64,000 bases of DNA from Collinsella aerofaciens. GTDB taxonomy: Bacteria; Actinomycetota; Coriobacteriia; Coriobacteriales; Coriobacteriaceae. The DNA is taken from the NCBI RefSeq assembly GCF_028206795.1, contig NZ_JAQLFJ010000003.1, forward strand, positions 134,850 to 198,849, in the 5' to 3' direction. A program made the translations under genes and the position numbers. This document shows, piece by piece, positions 30,044 through 38,922 of this stretch (positions are counted from its first letter, which is position 1; every line of letters begins with the position of its first letter). Below the pieces are notes generated by a model, which saw nothing but the letters and a program-made list of their open reading frames with translations, did not search any database and was not told the origin of the DNA.

Positions 30044-31249
30044 CTAGGCGTGGGATTTGGCGCGGGTGAGGGCCAGGCCTACGGCGGCGATGGCGGCGGC
30101 GAAGAGCACCGTGACGCCCAGGTCGCAGGCGATGTCGCCCAACACGGTGGCCGTTAGATCCGAGGCAAGCGCCTTGCCGATCGCGTCGTTCACCCAAAAC
30201 GTCGGCACAAAGTGCGCCACCGTCTGCACGGCCGAGCCCATGAGCGACAGCGGCATCCAGGCGCCGCCCAAAAACGTCATGAGCATGCCGAGTAAGTTGC
30301 CCACGCCGTTGATCAGCTCCTCGCGCGCGCCCAAGCTCGACAGGGTAAAGCCAACGGCCAGCGGCGTGCACGCCAGGGCAAGCGTCGCCGCCAGCGCCAG
30401 GCACACGCGACCCACACCGACCTCGGCGACCGCGCCGGCAAAGCCCACGACACCCACCATGCTCGACACGAACCAGATGCAGACGGTAAGCACCGCGGCA
30501 GCCGCGAACACAGCAAGCGAACGCTGGCGCTCGGAGACCGGGCCGGCCTCCATGCGGCGCACGCGCTCGGGCTCGTTCATACCCGAAAACACCAGTCCCA
30601 CCGAAACGATGACCGATGAGATGATCGCGTACGCGCCAAAGTTGAAGTACGACTCGAGCGTGGCTGCGGCAGTCGAGTCAACCTTGACCTGCTCGATCTG
30701 GACCTCCGCGCGCTTTGCGGCGGCGTGCTCGGCGGTCTTGGCGACACTGGCCCCGGAGGCAGCAGGCTCAAGCACCGCCGCAGCGCCCGCGAGCGAGATC
30801 CACCGCGAAACCTCGGCAGACGAAAGCGCCGCCGCCATGGTGCCGGAACCGTAGGTCACATCGAGCTTGGGCAAGTCCTCCCCCGCACGGGCGGCCGCAA
30901 CAAGATCGTCCTCAAACCCCTCCGGGATAAAGAACACGCAGTCGGCGCTGCCCTTGGCGCTGTTGCTCTTGGAGAGCGCGTCCGCAAGGTCGTACGTGTC
31001 GTCGCCGACGCCCGTGACCAGGTCAAAGCGCGAACCCAGGTGCCTGGTAAGCGCACGCGAAAGATCGCTGCCGTCGCGGTCGACCACAATCACGTTGGCG
31101 TCGTAGGGCTTGTACTCGGTCAGCTGCGACGAGTTCCAGCTGACCGAGGCCGCAATGAACACGCCCATGAGTGAAATGAACACCGTGTAGATGAGCAGGT
31201 AGAACGGGTGCGCGAGCGCCATGCGAAGCGCGGTCTTAAAGGTGCTCAT
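30044..31249 (-). CDS. ABC-2 type exporter permease, second subunit
   Basis: 401 residues. One membrane segment at the N-terminus (LIYTVFISLMGVFIAASVSW), an extracytoplasmic domain of about 170 residues, then five to six segments: the ABC-2/YhgE-like layout. The start at 31247-31249 with AAGGAG lies within the end of the previous permease gene (14-base overlap). It forms a heterodimer with the product of 31236-32423 (inference). Substrate unknown. Confidence 0.85.
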   Translation of the reverse strand: MSTFKTALRMALAHPFYLLIYTVFISLMGVFIAASVSWNSSQLTEYKPYDANVIVVDRDGSDLSRALTRHLGSRFDLVTGVGDDTYDLADALSKSNSAKGSADCVFFIPEGFEDDLVAAARAGEDLPKLDVTYGSGTMAAALSSAEVSRWISLAGAAAVLEPAASGASVAKTAEHAAAKRAEVQIEQVKVDSTAAATLESYFNFGAYAIISSVIVSVGLVFSGMNEPERVRRMEAGPVSERQRSLAVFAAAAVLTVCIWFVSSMVGVVGFAGAVAEVGVGRVCLALAATLALACTPLAVGFTLSSLGAREELINGVGNLLGMLMTFLGGAWMPLSLMGSAVQTVAHFVPTFWVNDAIGKALASDLTATVLGDIACDLGVTVLFAAAIAAVGLALTRAKSHA

Positions 31250-32423
31250 AGCGGCTCCTTCCAAAGATCAGCGTAGCGGCGGCGACAAACACCAGGGCCA
31301 TGAGGACAAGCGCACCGGCGCGAACGACAAAGGGACCCAGATCCTCAAAGAAATACAGGCGGTTGAACATATCGCAGATGAGCTTGACGGGGTTGAGCCA
31401 GCACTCGGCCGGACAGGCGCGGGCAACATCGTCGGCAAGCGCCATCGCCGGCTCGCCGTAGAGTCCGGCGAACAGGGCGCACGTGGTGGCAAAGCCCGTG
31501 AGGATGCCCGATTTGGACGCCTTGCCGCCCTTAACGGGAAGCGTCCCCACAAAAAGCCCCAGGCCCGTGGCAGCAAGCGCGGATGCGGCGCCGCCCGCCA
31601 GGCACAGCCCCTCGCGCCCGCCAAAGTCGATGCCGACCACCAGGCGCACGTAGCCGATCGCGATCGCCATCGAGGCAAATGAGACCAGCCACGAGCCGAC
31701 AAAAATGCCGGCCAGCGACGCCGTCTTGGAGACGCCGCCCACGCAGCGGCGCGCGCCGAGGCCGGACAGATTGGGCTGCAGATCGACGACGGCCAGGGCC
31801 GCAAACTCGGAAGACATCATCGCGACCAGGCCAAAGAGCGCGTAATAGTAGATGGTCGTACCGTCGGGCGTGGTGCGCGTAAGGCTCACGCGGCGAGTGC
31901 CGCCCTTAAGCGACAGGGCGCGCGCAACCGCCTCCGGGTCGGCGAGCGCCGCCGGGTTGTCCTGGGCAATCTGGCGCATGAGCTCGGCATTTTGCGTATA
32001 CGAGCTCGCCACCGTCTCCAGGATGCTGCGGTCGGTGAGCACCGTACTGGCGCGCGAGCTATCGTAGCTCGAAAGCAACGTAAGCTTGGGCGCGCCCGCG
32101 TCGTCGACCGTGTAGACGCCCGCAACCTCGCCGGACTTGAGCGCATGGTTCGCCTCGGCCGCGTCGTCGCACTCGTGGATCTTAAGCAGCTGGTCGTCGC
32201 CCTCCTTGGCAAGCGACGTCGCCACGTCCTTAAAGGTCGAAGCGTCCCAGGCCTCGTCGGCGACAACGGCTACCGGCACCGGATCGACCTTGCCGTCGGA
32301 GCTGAGGTTCGCAAACATAAACATGAACATCGTGGAAAGCGCAATGGGAAAGAGCGCGCCCCAGACCCATGTGCTCGGCCGGCGCAGCAGCGTCTTGACC
32401 GTGATAATGATGGTGTTGATCAT
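31236..32423 (-). CDS. ABC-2 type exporter permease, first subunit
   Basis: 395 residues with the same layout as the next gene: N-terminal segment (TWVWGALFPIALSTMFMFMF), large external domain, then five to six C-terminal segments. Lies nine bases after the ATPase gene and overlaps the next permease gene. A three-gene exporter results, divergent from a two-component system. Confidence 0.86.
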   Translation of the reverse strand: MINTIIITVKTLLRRPSTWVWGALFPIALSTMFMFMFANLSSDGKVDPVPVAVVADEAWDASTFKDVATSLAKEGDDQLLKIHECDDAAEANHALKSGEVAGVYTVDDAGAPKLTLLSSYDSSRASTVLTDRSILETVASSYTQNAELMRQIAQDNPAALADPEAVARALSLKGGTRRVSLTRTTPDGTTIYYYALFGLVAMMSSEFAALAVVDLQPNLSGLGARRCVGGVSKTASLAGIFVGSWLVSFASMAIAIGYVRLVVGIDFGGREGLCLAGGAASALAATGLGLFVGTLPVKGGKASKSGILTGFATTCALFAGLYGEPAMALADDVARACPAECWLNPVKLICDMFNRLYFFEDLGPFVVRAGALVLMALVFVAAATLIFGRSRYEHL

Positions 32424-32432
32424 GGCTGCCCC

Positions 32433-33371
32433 CTAGTCGCGTAGCTCGCGGCCGGTGATCTCGAGGAACACGTCGTTGAGGGTCGGCGGCTCGCTCCACA
32501 CGCGACCGAGTGCCACGTCGGCGGCGCGCAGCGTGTCAAGGATGTCGACCAGATTATGTGGGCTCGCCTCGCAGGTGCAGATGAGCTCGCCGCCGGACAG
32601 CTCAACCGAAAGCACGTGCTCCAGAGCGCGCAGCCGCTCGACCGTGGCGGGCTCGACGGCGCCGACCTCGACGGTCACGCGCTCGCCCATCTGAATCATG
32701 CGCTTGAGCTCGTCGTTGGTGCCCTGCGCCAGCACGCGCCCGCCGTCCATGATCATGATGCGGCTGCAGATTTGCTCGACTTCCTCCATGTAATGGCTGG
32801 TATACACCACCGTGGCGCCCTCGTCGCGCAGGCGGCAGATGCCCTCCAGGATGGCGTTGCGGCTCTGCGGGTCGACCGCCACCGTGGGCTCGTCAAAGAA
32901 GATGAGCTCGGGCTTGTGCGCGATACCGCAGGCGATGTTGAGGCGACGCGCCAGGCCGCCCGAGAGCTTGCCGGGGCGAAACTTGGTAAAGTCGCCCAGC
33001 CCGACAAAGTCGATCGCCTCGTCCACCAGCGCGCGGCGGCGCTTGCGGTCGTTGACGTAAAGGCTGCAGAAATAGTCGATGTTCTCGCGCACCGTAAGCT
33101 CGTCAAACACCGCCACCTGCTGCGGCACCACACCGATGCGGCGCTTGAGGTCGTAGCGGGCGGGCGTCATGGGCTCGCCGAACAGCTCGATGGTGCCTTT
33201 GTCGTAGGCGAGCAGCTGCAGAATGCAGTTGATGGACGTGGTCTTGCCCGAGCCGTTGGGGCCCAGCAGGCCAAAGATCTCGCCGGGGGCGATGCTCAGG
33301 CTAAAGTGGTCGAGCGCGATAAGGTCGTCGTAGCGCTTGACGAGGTTTTCGACGTGGACGATGTCTGTCAT
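32433..33371 (-). CDS. ABC-2 exporter ATP-binding protein
   Basis: 312 residues. Walker A GPNGSGKTT, signature KLSGGLARRLNIA (Leu where Gln or Met is usual after SGG), Walker B LIFFDEPTVAVDP, switch His in TSHYMEEVE. The C-terminal 90 residues form the extra domain usual in drug or lantibiotic exporters. The ATG at 33369-33371 gives the normal N-terminus; the in-frame start at 33437 is not supported. First gene of the exporter operon. Confidence 0.92.
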   Translation of the reverse strand: MTDIVHVENLVKRYDDLIALDHFSLSIAPGEIFGLLGPNGSGKTTSINCILQLLAYDKGTIELFGEPMTPARYDLKRRIGVVPQQVAVFDELTVRENIDYFCSLYVNDRKRRRALVDEAIDFVGLGDFTKFRPGKLSGGLARRLNIACGIAHKPELIFFDEPTVAVDPQSRNAILEGICRLRDEGATVVYTSHYMEEVEQICSRIMIMDGGRVLAQGTNDELKRMIQMGERVTVEVGAVEPATVERLRALEHVLSVELSGGELICTCEASPHNLVDILDTLRAADVALGRVWSEPPTLNDVFLEITGRELRD

Positions 33372-33568
33372 GAGGCGGCCCTTCTGTTGATTGCGGCCCG
33401 GCACGATTGCATCATCGCAGGAGCGAGCGGCGCGCACCAGTGAGCTTTGTCACGAGTGCGGAGCTTGGCCGTGCGGCCTGCCGACGTCCCCGCTTTGCCG
33501 CGTGGGAGGAATGTCACGGTTGCGCAGGCGGTCCCTCCACCACGCGCGGCTTCGCGTACAATACCCGT

Positions 33569-34714
33569 ATGAACAGGCTTTTCGACAAATCGATCGTGCT
33601 GGCGTGCTGTATTGCGGCCGCCATGGGTCTTGCTGTGGACGCTCGCTTGGTCGCGGCGTTTTGCCTTGGCGTTATTGCCACCTCGCTGGCCGAGGTCGTA
33701 CAGGGAAACCGCGCCCGCCGTGTGAGCGAGGCCGCGAGCTACGCCTGCATCATCGCGGCTGTCTTCGTGCCGCCGTTTGTGCCGTTTGCGCCTCTCGCTC
33801 TCTATGACATCGCGCGACGCGTTCGCCGTGAACGAATCTGGCCCGCGCTGGCGATTGGCGCCGTGTTTGTCTGCGCGCTTGTCGCGGACCTTCGTGGTGG
33901 CGTGCTCACCACCCGAACGCTGCTGTTAACCGCCATCCTTTCGGTTGCCGCCACCTTGCTATCGCTACGCACCGCCCAGTTGGAGCGCGAGCAGCGGCGC
34001 ATGCGCCGCACCCGCGACGAGCTGCAGGAACGAGCCCTCGCGCTCGAGGCGCGCAACCGCGATCTTGCCGACCGCCAGGACTACGAAGTCGAGCTCGCGA
34101 CGCTCGCCGAACGCGCCCGCATCGCGCGCGAGATCCACGATAACGTCGGGCACCAGCTCACGCGCGCCTCGCTGCAGGCCGAAGCCCTACGCGTGGTCCA
34201 CGCCGACGAGCCTGGCGTCGCCGCCGATTTCGCCGACGTTAAACGCACGGTTGACGAGGCGCTCCAGCTTGTGCGCACCAGCGTCCACGCGCTCAACGAC
34301 AACGCCGTCGACCTTTCCGTGCAGCTCGAACGCATTGTTGAAGGCGCGCGCTCGGACGGCGGCCCGCAGATTGAGCTTGAAGTTTTGGCCGAGCATGCAC
34401 CCGCCAACGTCGCCAACTGCTTTGCGGCGGTGCTGCGCGAGGCGCTTTCCAACGCCATGCGCCACGCCCATGCCAAAACCATTACCGTGCGGTGCATGGA
34501 GCATCCGTCGTTTTACCAGCTTGTCGTTACCGACGATGGCGCGGGCGGGGTCCAAGCAAGCGGCCGCGGCGCTGCGGAGGGCATGGGGCTCGCCTCCATG
34601 CGCGAGCGCGTCGAGGCGCTTGGCGGCACCTTCACCGCCGGCCCGCGCGCCGGCGTCGGCGGCTGGCGTGTGTTTGCCACCGTTCCCAAACAGCAAGGAG
34701 ATGAGGGCCGATGA
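33569..34714 (+). CDS. NarL/DesK-type sensor histidine kinase
   Basis: 381 residues. Five or so membrane segments (about 8-130), a short coiled linker, then HisKA_3 with the phospho-acceptor in RIAREIHDNVGHQLT. An HATPase_c domain follows (REALSNAMRHAHAKTI; DDGAGG; GMGLASMRERVEALGG). There is no Shine-Dalgarno before the ATG at 33569. A TACAAT box ends eight bases before it, so the message may be leaderless. Divergent from the ABC exporter by 197 bases and overlapping the regulator gene by four, so the system probably senses an exporter substrate or membrane stress (inference). Confidence 0.9.
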   Translation: MNRLFDKSIVLACCIAAAMGLAVDARLVAAFCLGVIATSLAEVVQGNRARRVSEAASYACIIAAVFVPPFVPFAPLALYDIARRVRRERIWPALAIGAVFVCALVADLRGGVLTTRTLLLTAILSVAATLLSLRTAQLEREQRRMRRTRDELQERALALEARNRDLADRQDYEVELATLAERARIAREIHDNVGHQLTRASLQAEALRVVHADEPGVAADFADVKRTVDEALQLVRTSVHALNDNAVDLSVQLERIVEGARSDGGPQIELEVLAEHAPANVANCFAAVLREALSNAMRHAHAKTITVRCMEHPSFYQLVVTDDGAGGVQASGRGAAEGMGLASMRERVEALGGTFTAGPRAGVGGWRVFATVPKQQGDEGR

Positions 34715-35340
34715 GGCTCATCGTTGTCGACGACGACCGCCTAGTGGTCGATTCGCTCAAGATTATCCTGGGCGCCCAGCCGCAGATCGAGGTAGTGGGC
34801 ACCGGCGCCAACGGCGGCGACGCGGTCGCGCTCTACGCCGAGCACACGCCCGACATCGCGCTGCTCGACATTCAGATGCCGGGACGTGACGGCCTATCGG
34901 CAGCGCGCGAAATCCTTGAGCGCGATCCTGCAGCACGCGTGGTGTTTCTGACAACATTCTCGGATGACGAGTACATTGTGTCGGCGCTTAAACTGGGCGC
35001 CCGCGGCTACCTGATTAAAACCGATGTCGCCGCCATTCCGCCGGCGTTGGCACAAGTCATGGACGGCAAACGCGTGCTGGAGGGCAAGGCAATCGAGGAT
35101 ATCGACTTTGACGGGACGCGTACCGAGGCCGGCACGCCCCGCCGGCCCGCAGCCTTTACCGGCCTGACCGACCGCGAGTTCGAAGTCGCCGAGCTCATCG
35201 CCCGCGGCCTCGACAACAAGGAGATCGCCGCCACCGCCTACATGGGCGAAGGCACCGTGCGCAACCACATCAGCTCAATCCTAGCCAAAATGGGGCTACG
35301 CAACCGCACCCAAATCGCCATCGCCTACCTGCGAGGGTAA
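34711..35340 (+). CDS. NarL/LuxR-type response regulator
   Basis: 209 residues. The receiver domain (1-120) has acidic pocket VVDDDR and phospho-acceptor Asp53 in LLDIQMPG. The LuxR HTH is C-terminal (LTDREFEVAELIARGLDNKE; GTVRNHISSILAKMGLRNRT). AGGAG lies before the ATG and the gene overlaps the kinase stop as ATGA. Probably activates the divergent exporter operon. Confidence 0.94.
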   Translation: MRLIVVDDDRLVVDSLKIILGAQPQIEVVGTGANGGDAVALYAEHTPDIALLDIQMPGRDGLSAAREILERDPAARVVFLTTFSDDEYIVSALKLGARGYLIKTDVAAIPPALAQVMDGKRVLEGKAIEDIDFDGTRTEAGTPRRPAAFTGLTDREFEVAELIARGLDNKEIAATAYMGEGTVRNHISSILAKMGLRNRTQIAIAYLRG

Positions 35341-35400
35341 TTACCCAACGGCCAACCGCTCCGACAGAGCAAAATAGCTGTTATCGATTTAATGCCATTT

Positions 35401-35554
35401 CAAAACTATGCCGGTTTACGGGGCTAAGCTCAGGGCCCCCATCCATACCCGCGTTTTCCGTAAAATGACGGCTTGTCTACCTGCGGTTTTATTTTCACGG
35501 ATATCGGCATGGTTGGGAGCGCGTGACTTAGCCCCGTAAACCGGCATAGTTTTG
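35401..35554. repeat. Palindromic element copy 1 (perfect 28-bp terminal inverted repeats)
   Basis: 35401-35428 and 35527-35554 are exact inverted copies (CAAAACTATGCCGG... type). The core holds TCTACCTGCGGTTTT, which recurs in copies 2 and 3. Total 154 bp. Located in the 800-base gene-free stretch between the response regulator and the hydrogenase operon. Confidence 0.75.
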
Positions 35555-35589
35555 TCCGAGCGGCTCTGCACGAGCGCCTCCGCAAGCCT

Positions 35590-35875
35590 CGCGGGACCAA
35601 AATGATCCGTTTTCCTCCGTCCCCAAGGAATCACCCGGAACCGCTCGCCACGAAACCTGCCCATCTACTACGTTTGACTCGATACCCTTGACCATACCCC
35701 CGTTTTCCAGAAAATCGCAGGCGTTCTACCTGCGGTTTTCTTTTCGCATTTTTTGCCGTGGTTGAGGGCCACCGCCCAAACGTCGTAGTAGATAGGCCCA
35801 TTTCATGGCGAACGGGCCACACGGATGTCCTCGCGAGGCCAAAATGATCCGTTTCCCTCTGTCCACGGGAGATCA
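35590..35875. repeat. Palindromic element copy 2 with flanking direct repeat
   Basis: CTACTACGTTTG near 35664-35675 and CAAACGTCGTAGTAG near 35777-35791 are imperfect inverted ends. The core has TTCTACCTGCGGTTTTC. The flank CAAAATGATCCGTTT occurs at about 35598 and again at about 35840, so a unit of about 243 bases seems duplicated in tandem. Confidence 0.6.
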
Positions 35876-35902
35876 AGTGATGTTACGAATATGGTGTCAT
35901 TT

Positions 35903-36056
35903 CAAAACTATGCCGGTTTACTACGATAAAAACGAGATTCCCGACCACGCGTGATTTTTTCGCAAAACTACAAGCCGTCTACCTGCGGTTTTGATTTTGT
36001 CAAATGCGGTGTGGTTGGAGGTGGGCGATTTATCGTAGTAATCCGGCATAGTTTTG
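35903..36056. repeat. Palindromic element copy 3 (28-bp terminal inverted repeats, one mismatch)
   Basis: 35903-35930 and 36029-36056 are inverted copies with one difference. The outer 15 bases (CAAAACTATGCCGGT) are those of copy 1, and the core again has GTCTACCTGCGGTTTT. Total 154 bp, the same length as copy 1. Confidence 0.75.
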
Positions 36057-36087
36057 TTCGCGACGGCACAACCGCGCGTTTAAGCGC

Positions 36088-36121
36088 GGGGCCGGTGGGG
36101 CATTTTTGCCCCACCGGCCCC
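36088..36121. terminator. Strong hairpin after the hydrogenase operon
   Basis: GGGGCCGGTGGGGC (36088-36101) and its exact complement (36108-36121) enclose ATTTTT. It starts 22 bases past the stop of the last hydrogenase gene. No outer T-tract. Confidence 0.65.
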
Positions 36122-36142
36122 TATCCCAGCTCTATTCCGGCG

Positions 36143-36484
36143 TTACTCCGGCTTGGTTTCTACCGTGGGAGTCTTATCCGCCGCAACTGGAGTACGGGCG
36201 GTGTCCATAGTCAGGCAGTGCTTGGGGCAGCTCTCGATGCACTCGCCACACACCACGCAGGCGTACGGGTCGATCGACCAGGTACCGCCCTTGCGATCGA
36301 CCGCGAGCGCGCCCGCCGGGCAGCGGCGCGCGCACATGCCGCAGCAGATGCACACGTCCATGTCGTTGACGATATGCCCGCGCAAGCGCTCGGGTGCCGT
36401 CAGCTTCTCCTGCGGATAGCGCACCGTGACCGGCTGCTTGACCATAGAACCTAAGGCCGTCTTGGCAAATGTCAGTAAACTCAT
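36143..36484 (-). CDS. Ech-type hydrogenase ferredoxin subunit (NuoI/EchF-like)
   Basis: 113 residues with two [4Fe-4S] motifs, CICCGMCARRCP and CVVCGECIESCP. It resembles EchF/HycF/NuoI, the subunit that passes electrons from ferredoxin toward the NiFe site. Last gene of the hydrogenase operon, eight bases after the large subunit gene. Located on the cytoplasmic side of the membrane. Confidence 0.88.
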   Translation of the reverse strand: MSLLTFAKTALGSMVKQPVTVRYPQEKLTAPERLRGHIVNDMDVCICCGMCARRCPAGALAVDRKGGTWSIDPYACVVCGECIESCPKHCLTMDTARTPVAADKTPTVETKPE

Positions 36485-36491
36485 GCCGCGC

Positions 36492-37580
36492 CTACCTTTC
36501 CGTGCAGCTAATGCAGGGGTCGATGGTCAGGATAATCATGGGCACGTTGGCAAGGAGCACGCCCTGCAGCGCATGTGTCAGACCCGCCAGGTTCTGCGAC
36601 GTCGGCGTGCGCACGCGGAAGCGGTCCAGGTTCTTGGTGCCGTTACCGCGCACATAGTAATACGCCTCGCCGCGCGGCTGCTCAATCACAACCTCGCCGC
36701 GTGCGCCGTCGGCCGGCGTGAGCTTGGTGCGCCCGCCGATCCCGTCGTGCGGAATCTTGCCCACAAGCTCCTTAATGATGTCCATGGCCTGCGTGACCTC
36801 GGCACAGCGTACCTGACAGCGGGCATAGCAATCGCCATCGGTAGCAACGATGGGCTCAAACGCAGCCAGATCCGCATAGGCACCGTCGTCAAACATGCGC
36901 ACGTCGTAATCCACGCCCGATGCGCGCCCAAACGGACCGACCATCGAAAGCTCCAGCGCATCTTTCTTGCTGATCACACCCACGCCATGCAAGCGCTCGC
37001 CGCAGCTGTCATCGTCCAAAAACGTATGCACCAGGGCCTCGTAGTCGGGACGCATGGCATCGAGCGTCTGGACAATTCCGGCCAGCTCGGAGTCCTCGAT
37101 ATCGTGCTTCAGGCCGCCGATCTCGTTAATCGACAGAATCACGCGACCGCCGCAAGTGCTCTCGAAGATCTTGAGAATCTGCTCGCGCAGGGTCCACGAA
37201 CGATAGAACAACGCCTCGAAACCAAAGGCGTCGGCAAGCAGGCCCAGCCACAGCAGGTGCGAGTGAATGCGCGAAAGCTCGTGCAAAATGGTGCGGATAT
37301 ACTGCACGCGGCCGGGCACCTCGATGTCGAGCATGCGCTCGCAGGCGCTGGCATAGCCATAGCTGTGACCCACGGCGCAAATGCCGCAGATGCGCTCGGC
37401 GATGTAGCCAAACTGGTGCATATCACGCTTTTCGGTGAGCTTCTCGAGTCCGCGGTGCACAAAGCCGATCTGCGGAATTGCCTCGATGACGCGGTCGTCC
37501 TCGATCACCAGGTCCAGATGAAGCGGCTCGGGCAGCACCGGGTGCTGCGGGCCAAACGGAATAACGGAGCGATGTGCCAT
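36492..37580 (-). CDS. Group 4 [NiFe] hydrogenase large subunit (EchE/NuoD-like)
   Basis: 362 residues. Both pairs of nickel-binding cysteines are present: RICGIC (Cys65, Cys68) and DPCISC (Cys356, Cys359). This separates it from NuoD of complex I, which lacks them. The protein ends ...DPCISCTER without a long C-terminal extension, so endopeptidase maturation may not be needed (as in some Ech enzymes; inference). It reduces protons with electrons from ferredoxin. No hyp maturation genes are in the window. Overlaps closely with the other subunit genes in one operon. Confidence 0.92.
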   Translation of the reverse strand: MAHRSVIPFGPQHPVLPEPLHLDLVIEDDRVIEAIPQIGFVHRGLEKLTEKRDMHQFGYIAERICGICAVGHSYGYASACERMLDIEVPGRVQYIRTILHELSRIHSHLLWLGLLADAFGFEALFYRSWTLREQILKIFESTCGGRVILSINEIGGLKHDIEDSELAGIVQTLDAMRPDYEALVHTFLDDDSCGERLHGVGVISKKDALELSMVGPFGRASGVDYDVRMFDDGAYADLAAFEPIVATDGDCYARCQVRCAEVTQAMDIIKELVGKIPHDGIGGRTKLTPADGARGEVVIEQPRGEAYYYVRGNGTKNLDRFRVRTPTSQNLAGLTHALQGVLLANVPMIILTIDPCISCTER

Positions 37581-37585
37581 GGACC

Positions 37586-38302
37586 TTACGCCTCCTTTTT
37601 CTGCTTGTCGCGGGCGGCCTTAGCGGCAAGCGCCGCGCGGACCTTGGCCGCTTTCTCGGGATCCATGGCGGCGAGCTTTGCCTCCATCTCGGCAGCCTTG
37701 AGCGCGGCCTTCGCAGCGGCCTCATCGTGCTGAGCATCGGAGCCGGCAGCCGCAGCGGGCTGAGCAGCGGCGCCCGCGGCGTCGCCAGCGCCCGCAGTGC
37801 CCTCCCCCGCAGCGGCCGTGGCAGTAGCAGCCTTCTCGGCCGCGGCCTTGCGCGCCTTGGCCTCGGCAGCGGCACGGACCTTCATGGCTTTCTCGCGCGC
37901 GGCCTTCACCTCGGGCGTGATAACGCTCATGGGCTCGGCAGTCGAGACCTGGTAGAAAAAGCCCTTAAAGTCAATCTGCATATCGGTGATGACAAGACCA
38001 AACAGGTCGTGCGCCTCGTTCTCAAACGGGAATACCGCCGGATAGTACGAGCTGATGGACGGAATCTCCTGGTACTGGTCGATGCCCTCGACTACCAGGT
38101 TCTCAATCGCATAGCTGCCGTCCCGCGCAATATGCTCCTGAGCAGCACGAACGTTGATAAACGTATAGACCAGGCGATACGAGCCGTCGTCGACGTTGCG
38201 CTCGGCGTGCATTTGCACAAAGCGCGCGCCGACGCCCTTGAGCGCCTGGACATGCGACAGGAGCTCGTCGATCCCGACGGTAGTATAGATAGCCTTTTGC
38301 AT
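37586..38302 (-). CDS. Hydrogenase NuoC/EchD-like subunit with long Ala-rich tail
   Basis: 238 residues. The first 120 form the 30-kDa NuoC-like domain (ISSYYPAVFPFENEAHDLFG is the family motif). The last 110 are nearly all Ala, Lys, Glu and Gly and are probably disordered or helical. EchD is usually shorter. The start at 38300-38302 overlaps the stop of the NuoB-like gene by one base. Confidence 0.87.
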   Translation of the reverse strand: MQKAIYTTVGIDELLSHVQALKGVGARFVQMHAERNVDDGSYRLVYTFINVRAAQEHIARDGSYAIENLVVEGIDQYQEIPSISSYYPAVFPFENEAHDLFGLVITDMQIDFKGFFYQVSTAEPMSVITPEVKAAREKAMKVRAAAEAKARKAAAEKAATATAAAGEGTAGAGDAAGAAAQPAAAAGSDAQHDEAAAKAALKAAEMEAKLAAMDPEKAAKVRAALAAKAARDKQKKEA

Positions 38303-38910
38303 TACTCGGCCTCCTTTGCAGAGGTGGGCTTCTCAGCAGGCGCGTCGCCAGCGGCGGGCTCCCCGGCAGGCACGTCACCGGCATCATCAGTCCCGGCCAC
38401 CGCAGCCACAAACCCGTCCTCGCCCAGCTCAACGCCACCGTCCCAGGTTGCGGCGCCGCCCACGGTAAGCGGGTCGCCGCCGGCGCGCATCACGGCCTCC
38501 TTCTGGTCCAGGATGCCACACGCCTCCACGATGGCATCGATCACCGTCTCGGGGCGAATGGCGCACCCGGGCGCGTACACGTCCACGGGAATCGCGCGGT
38601 CCACGCCGCCGATCACGTTATAGGCATCGCGGAATACGCCGCCCGAACACGCGCAGATACCGCAGGCCACCACGCACTTGGGCTCGAGCATCTGGTTGTA
38701 GATCTGGCGCACGACGGGCAGGTTCTGGGCATTGACCGACCCCGTCACCAAAAAGATATCCGCATGCTTGGGGTTGCCGGTGTTGACCACGCCAAAGCGC
38801 TCCGCATCGAACAGCGGCGTGAGCGAGGCCAGCACCTCGATATCGCATCCGTTGCAGCTCGAGCCGTCGTAATGAATAACCCACGGCGAGCGCGACATTT
38901 TATGATCCAT
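38302..38910 (-). CDS. Hydrogenase small subunit (EchC/NuoB-like)
   Basis: 202 residues. Cysteines for the proximal [4Fe-4S] cluster are visible: SSCNGCD (Cys19, Cys22), CGICACSGG (Cys83 and on) and PGCAIRP (Cys116). The C-terminal 50 residues are acidic and Ala/Pro-rich, an unusual tail. It links the ferredoxin subunit to the NiFe subunit. TAGGAGG lies before the ATG. Confidence 0.91.
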   Translation of the reverse strand: MDHKMSRSPWVIHYDGSSCNGCDIEVLASLTPLFDAERFGVVNTGNPKHADIFLVTGSVNAQNLPVVRQIYNQMLEPKCVVACGICACSGGVFRDAYNVIGGVDRAIPVDVYAPGCAIRPETVIDAIVEACGILDQKEAVMRAGGDPLTVGGAATWDGGVELGEDGFVAAVAGTDDAGDVPAGEPAAGDAPAEKPTSAKEAE

Positions 38911-38922
38911 GGATGCCGCCTC

